A stretch of DNA of 64,000 nt from Apus apus (lineage: Eukaryota > Chordata > Aves > Apodiformes > Apodidae), in assembly GCF_020740795.1 (NCBI RefSeq), contig NC_067296.1, positions 4,255,001-4,319,000 on the forward strand, written 5' to 3'. Shown here piece by piece: positions 41,824-64,000 of the stretch. Below the pieces are notes generated by a model that had not been told where the DNA came from, did no database searches, and saw nothing but the letters and a program-made list of their open reading frames with translations. Numbering within the stretch: the first letter of the stretch is position 1; each line of letters starts with the position of its first letter. A program made the position numbers and the translations under genes.

Positions 41824-42815
41824 ACTGCATGTTCACTAGAGAGAGAAGCAGAACCTCAGGAGCCACGTCCAGCCGTCCACGTCCAGTTCTGACTCACAGT
41901 GTGCTTGTGAGAGCAGCTGGGAAACCTCCAGCTGAGAGAAAGTGATGCTGCAATTGTGGTTTCATTTGAAGACCATTATTACACAGATCAAAAGATACAG
42001 TTACGGTTTTGTCTTAGGCTCAGGTGTGGTGTTTTTTTTTTTTAGAAAAACCTTTCACATTTGGAAAGCCATCATTGACTTCTAATACACTGACAGATTT
42101 TCATTTTTCCACCTATTCTTACATGTTTTAAGCTGGTGGGTTGGTTTGGGTTTTGGTGGGGTTTTTTTAGGGAATCTAGGTATGGAAAATAATACTGCTT
42201 AAAGGTCTTCCAAAGATGAACAGCAGGGCTGCTGCATGGCTCTGAAGTGTAGTCTAAGAGCAGTCTTGCCTTGCACAAACTCTCCACACATTTTTTCATT
42301 ACACAGAACTGGAGTAACCATAACCTAGAAACAAGTAGATTCGTACCATGTCACTAGTCCTCAGATGTTACACTTTCTCTACATGAAGCTGTGCTGCTTG
42401 ACAGAACCAGCTGACGTGGCAGTTGAGCAAGGCTCTTGCAATGGTTGAATTTCCAATGACCTTTCCTCTATACCAGAATACTTGGATTGTTGGACATCAT
42501 GTAATACATGTGTGCAGGGGATAGTGTTCCTAAGAACCCAGTATGTTTGTAGTAGAGCTGAATAAGACCGTTTTCTTGGCATTACTCTGCATACTTCTTG
42601 ATTTCTTTACAACTGCTTCTGCTGTCTGATCTTACCAGAAAAGCTCAGTAGATCTGAAATCTGAAGCTGCTGCTCAAAAGCCTTACTTCCACCAGACATG
42701 CAGTAACGTGGAAGTCAGAAACAGAGCAATTTATTCTTAAGTTTTCATGCAATCTCAATCTTTTCATTCATCTACCCACTTCTGGAGAAAAATAAAAAAC
42801 CCAAATGAATAAACT
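41824..42815 (+). other. FAM83D copy B 3' UTR, with decayed former coding sequence at its start
   Basis: 41824-41945 is likely former coding sequence (see exon 4). After that the sequence is A/T-rich with AATAAA at 42791 and 42808. The extent is inferred. Confidence 0.5.
42791..42813 (+). promoter_or_regulatory. Candidate poly(A) signals, FAM83D copy B
   Basis: Two AATAAA hexamers (42791-42796 and 42808-42813) about 970 bp after the stop. Confidence 0.45.
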
Positions 42816-44205
42816 ATCCTCCCAAATCATTGCACATTGAGGCACGGATGTTCCAGCAGCCTGCTTGTTAGTCCAACTGCAGCAACTCTGGCAAAAGCAA
42901 AGGTAAAACATTTCTGAAGTTGTTACTGCAGAAAACTCAGGTATATGCTTGTCTAAGTGTCTTGTGGGTTCTGGGCTTCAAAGGAGAAGGTTAAAACTTC
43001 ACTAAACGTCAGTGGGACAACATTAAATGGAACATGTTGAACTCACAAGAACAACCTTTATGGAGAATGCAATCATGTGCTGATTAGGATAGAACTTATC
43101 TGTGCCTTTTCTTCTGCACTTGCAATCATGAAAACGTAACAGTTCTGAATCACCTAATCTGTAAATCAACAGATTTCCCTCTCTTCACTTTCCTCCAGAT
43201 GTAAAGAAGTTTGAAATACGCATTTTTATTCTTAAGTATATTTTCCATAAACACACACAAAAAATTTACAATGTTGTAGTATATGCAAAATTTTGTTTGT
43301 ACAATCTTATTTTCAAAATAATACCTGTATGTTTTCCTGAAATGTAAGTTTTCCACTTTGTTGTTCACCTCATCACTTTTATAGGCAACTCTTTGCATGA
43401 GCCACCTGTAGGGCTTTTTCTTGACAGTTGATAATACATTGAGGATACAACACACTTGATAGAGTGGACTTAATCTGAAAAGTAGATTGTACTAGTACAA
43501 AGTTCTAGCTAGAATTTTAAGAATGTCTGTAATTATAACAGAATAACCTTTTTTTTTCCCAGTGGCAAGTTAGAGACTTAGAATAAGAGGTGAGTGTGGA
43601 GTGCAGCCTGTGTCCAGCACCACAACCACACAACCAACACCTCACCTTATTACTGAAAAATGAGAATGATAAAAATGAATATGCAATATTTTTTTTTTCC
43701 CCATAAGCATGAAGTTTTGATATTTCTGAATTTACTAGAAGCTGGGTTTTGTGCCTTTTTTTTTTTTTTTCATTCCAGCCTATACTTAGCTCGAAGTCTA
43801 CATCAAATTTGATTCAGTAATAATTTTAGTGGCTCTGGTAGGGGCCCACTGGATCTGTTAACTGTTATTCTCTTTCTAGTCCTTCAGCTGCTGGTGGGAC
43901 ATGCAGCACGTGAGGCCTTGGTGTGAAGGCAAGCAATGAGCTTCACGACAGAGACAAGGATTTTTTGGTGGCCATCGTTCAATCCCGTTAAACCCTAAAT
44001 TCTCCCCGGGTCACACACTTCACGTTACTAACAGGGAGCACTCCACGGGCGGGCTGTACATCACCCTTTTTCTTCCAGCTTGGGAGACCAGGGGGTTGGT
44101 TTGGGTGAACGAGACCCCCTGGGGTTCCTCAGCAGCATCGCTTTTTAACACCACGGCGCTCACGCTCGGCGTTATGAGCCGGGAGCCGGGTTTTTTTTGC
44201 CGTTA
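42816..44205. other. Intergenic stretch FAM83D copy B - DHX35
   Basis: Mostly A/T-rich with T runs at about 43689 and 43757. No gene was recognised on either strand. Confidence 0.75.
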
Positions 44206-44367
44206 AAACAGGACAAAGCCCAAAGCTGCGGCAGCCCAGGCAGCCGCCGCGCCCGGGCAGGCAGGCCCTGCCGCCCGCCCTCGGGCCCCGCTCGGTCGCC
44301 ACGGCAACGGCCCGCTGGTCACGTGGGCCCCGCCGCCGCTCGCTTCCGCTTGCCCCCTCACCCCAAG
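44206..44367 (+). promoter_or_regulatory. DHX35: DHX35 CpG promoter with X-box, CACGTG and YY1-type sites
   Basis: A GC-rich TATA-less region. GTCGCC-AC-GGCAAC at 44295-44308 fits the RFX X-box (GTNRCC, short spacer, RGYAAC). TCACGTG at 44319-44325 is a USF/E-box type site. AAGATGGCGGC at 44365-44375 is a YY1 motif that contains the start codon. All were seen by eye; binding is inference. Confidence 0.55.

Positions 44368-64000
<19,633 letters not shown>

Overview
The window is nuclear DNA of a bird. Five copies or fragments of the CR1 LINE family carry the typical 3' end (CCAACCCAAACCATT followed by TATGATTC-like octamers), the genes are spread over GT-AG introns, and the gene order PPP1R16B - FAM83D - DHX35 is the one known from human chromosome 20q. 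The species cannot be fixed from the sequence. All genes lie on the + strand.

Layout. Positions 1-12242 are an intron of PPP1R16B (TIMAP), whose first coding exon or exons lie upstream of the window. Nine coding exons follow (12243-22976), ending in a C-R-I-S prenylation box, and then an A/T-rich 3' UTR of about 5.5 kb that runs to about 28520. A GC-rich minisatellite (28789-29651) separates it from two tandem FAM83D genes. Copy A (29813-35503, 4 exons, 573 codons by my splicing) is the full-length FAM83D. Copy B (38073-41823, 4 exons, 376 codons) keeps the DUF1669 domain but has lost the C-terminal half. After an intergenic stretch comes a CpG-rich promoter and the first 14 coding exons of the DEAH-box helicase DHX35 (44368-59139, about 467 residues). 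The rest of DHX35 lies beyond the window; I found no further exon in 59140-64000.

Most interesting result. The two FAM83D copies are an old duplication: the introns show no visible similarity and exon 2 differs at about 28% of bases. Yet exon 1, with about 40 bp of 5' flank and 21 bp of intron 1, is identical over 509 bp except for one base. That base turns TCTAAA in copy A into a TATAAA box in copy B. This mosaic fits recent gene conversion of exon 1, or an assembly artefact that needs ruling out. Copy B also shows a C-terminal frameshift whose abandoned frame still resembles copy A, loss of all TQT (dynein light chain type) motifs, and a His-to-Arg change in the pseudo-HKD motif, while the Asp and Phe that I believe bind CK1 are kept. 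Both copies have a GC-AG third intron. Copy B may therefore be a CK1-binding FAM83D form that cannot be delivered to the spindle; this functional reading is inference.

The genes do not form a pathway. PPP1R16B is a membrane-anchored PP1 regulatory subunit, FAM83D a mitotic CK1-alpha/HMMR/DYNLL1 adaptor, and DHX35 a spliceosome-associated helicase; they are neighbours by conserved synteny.
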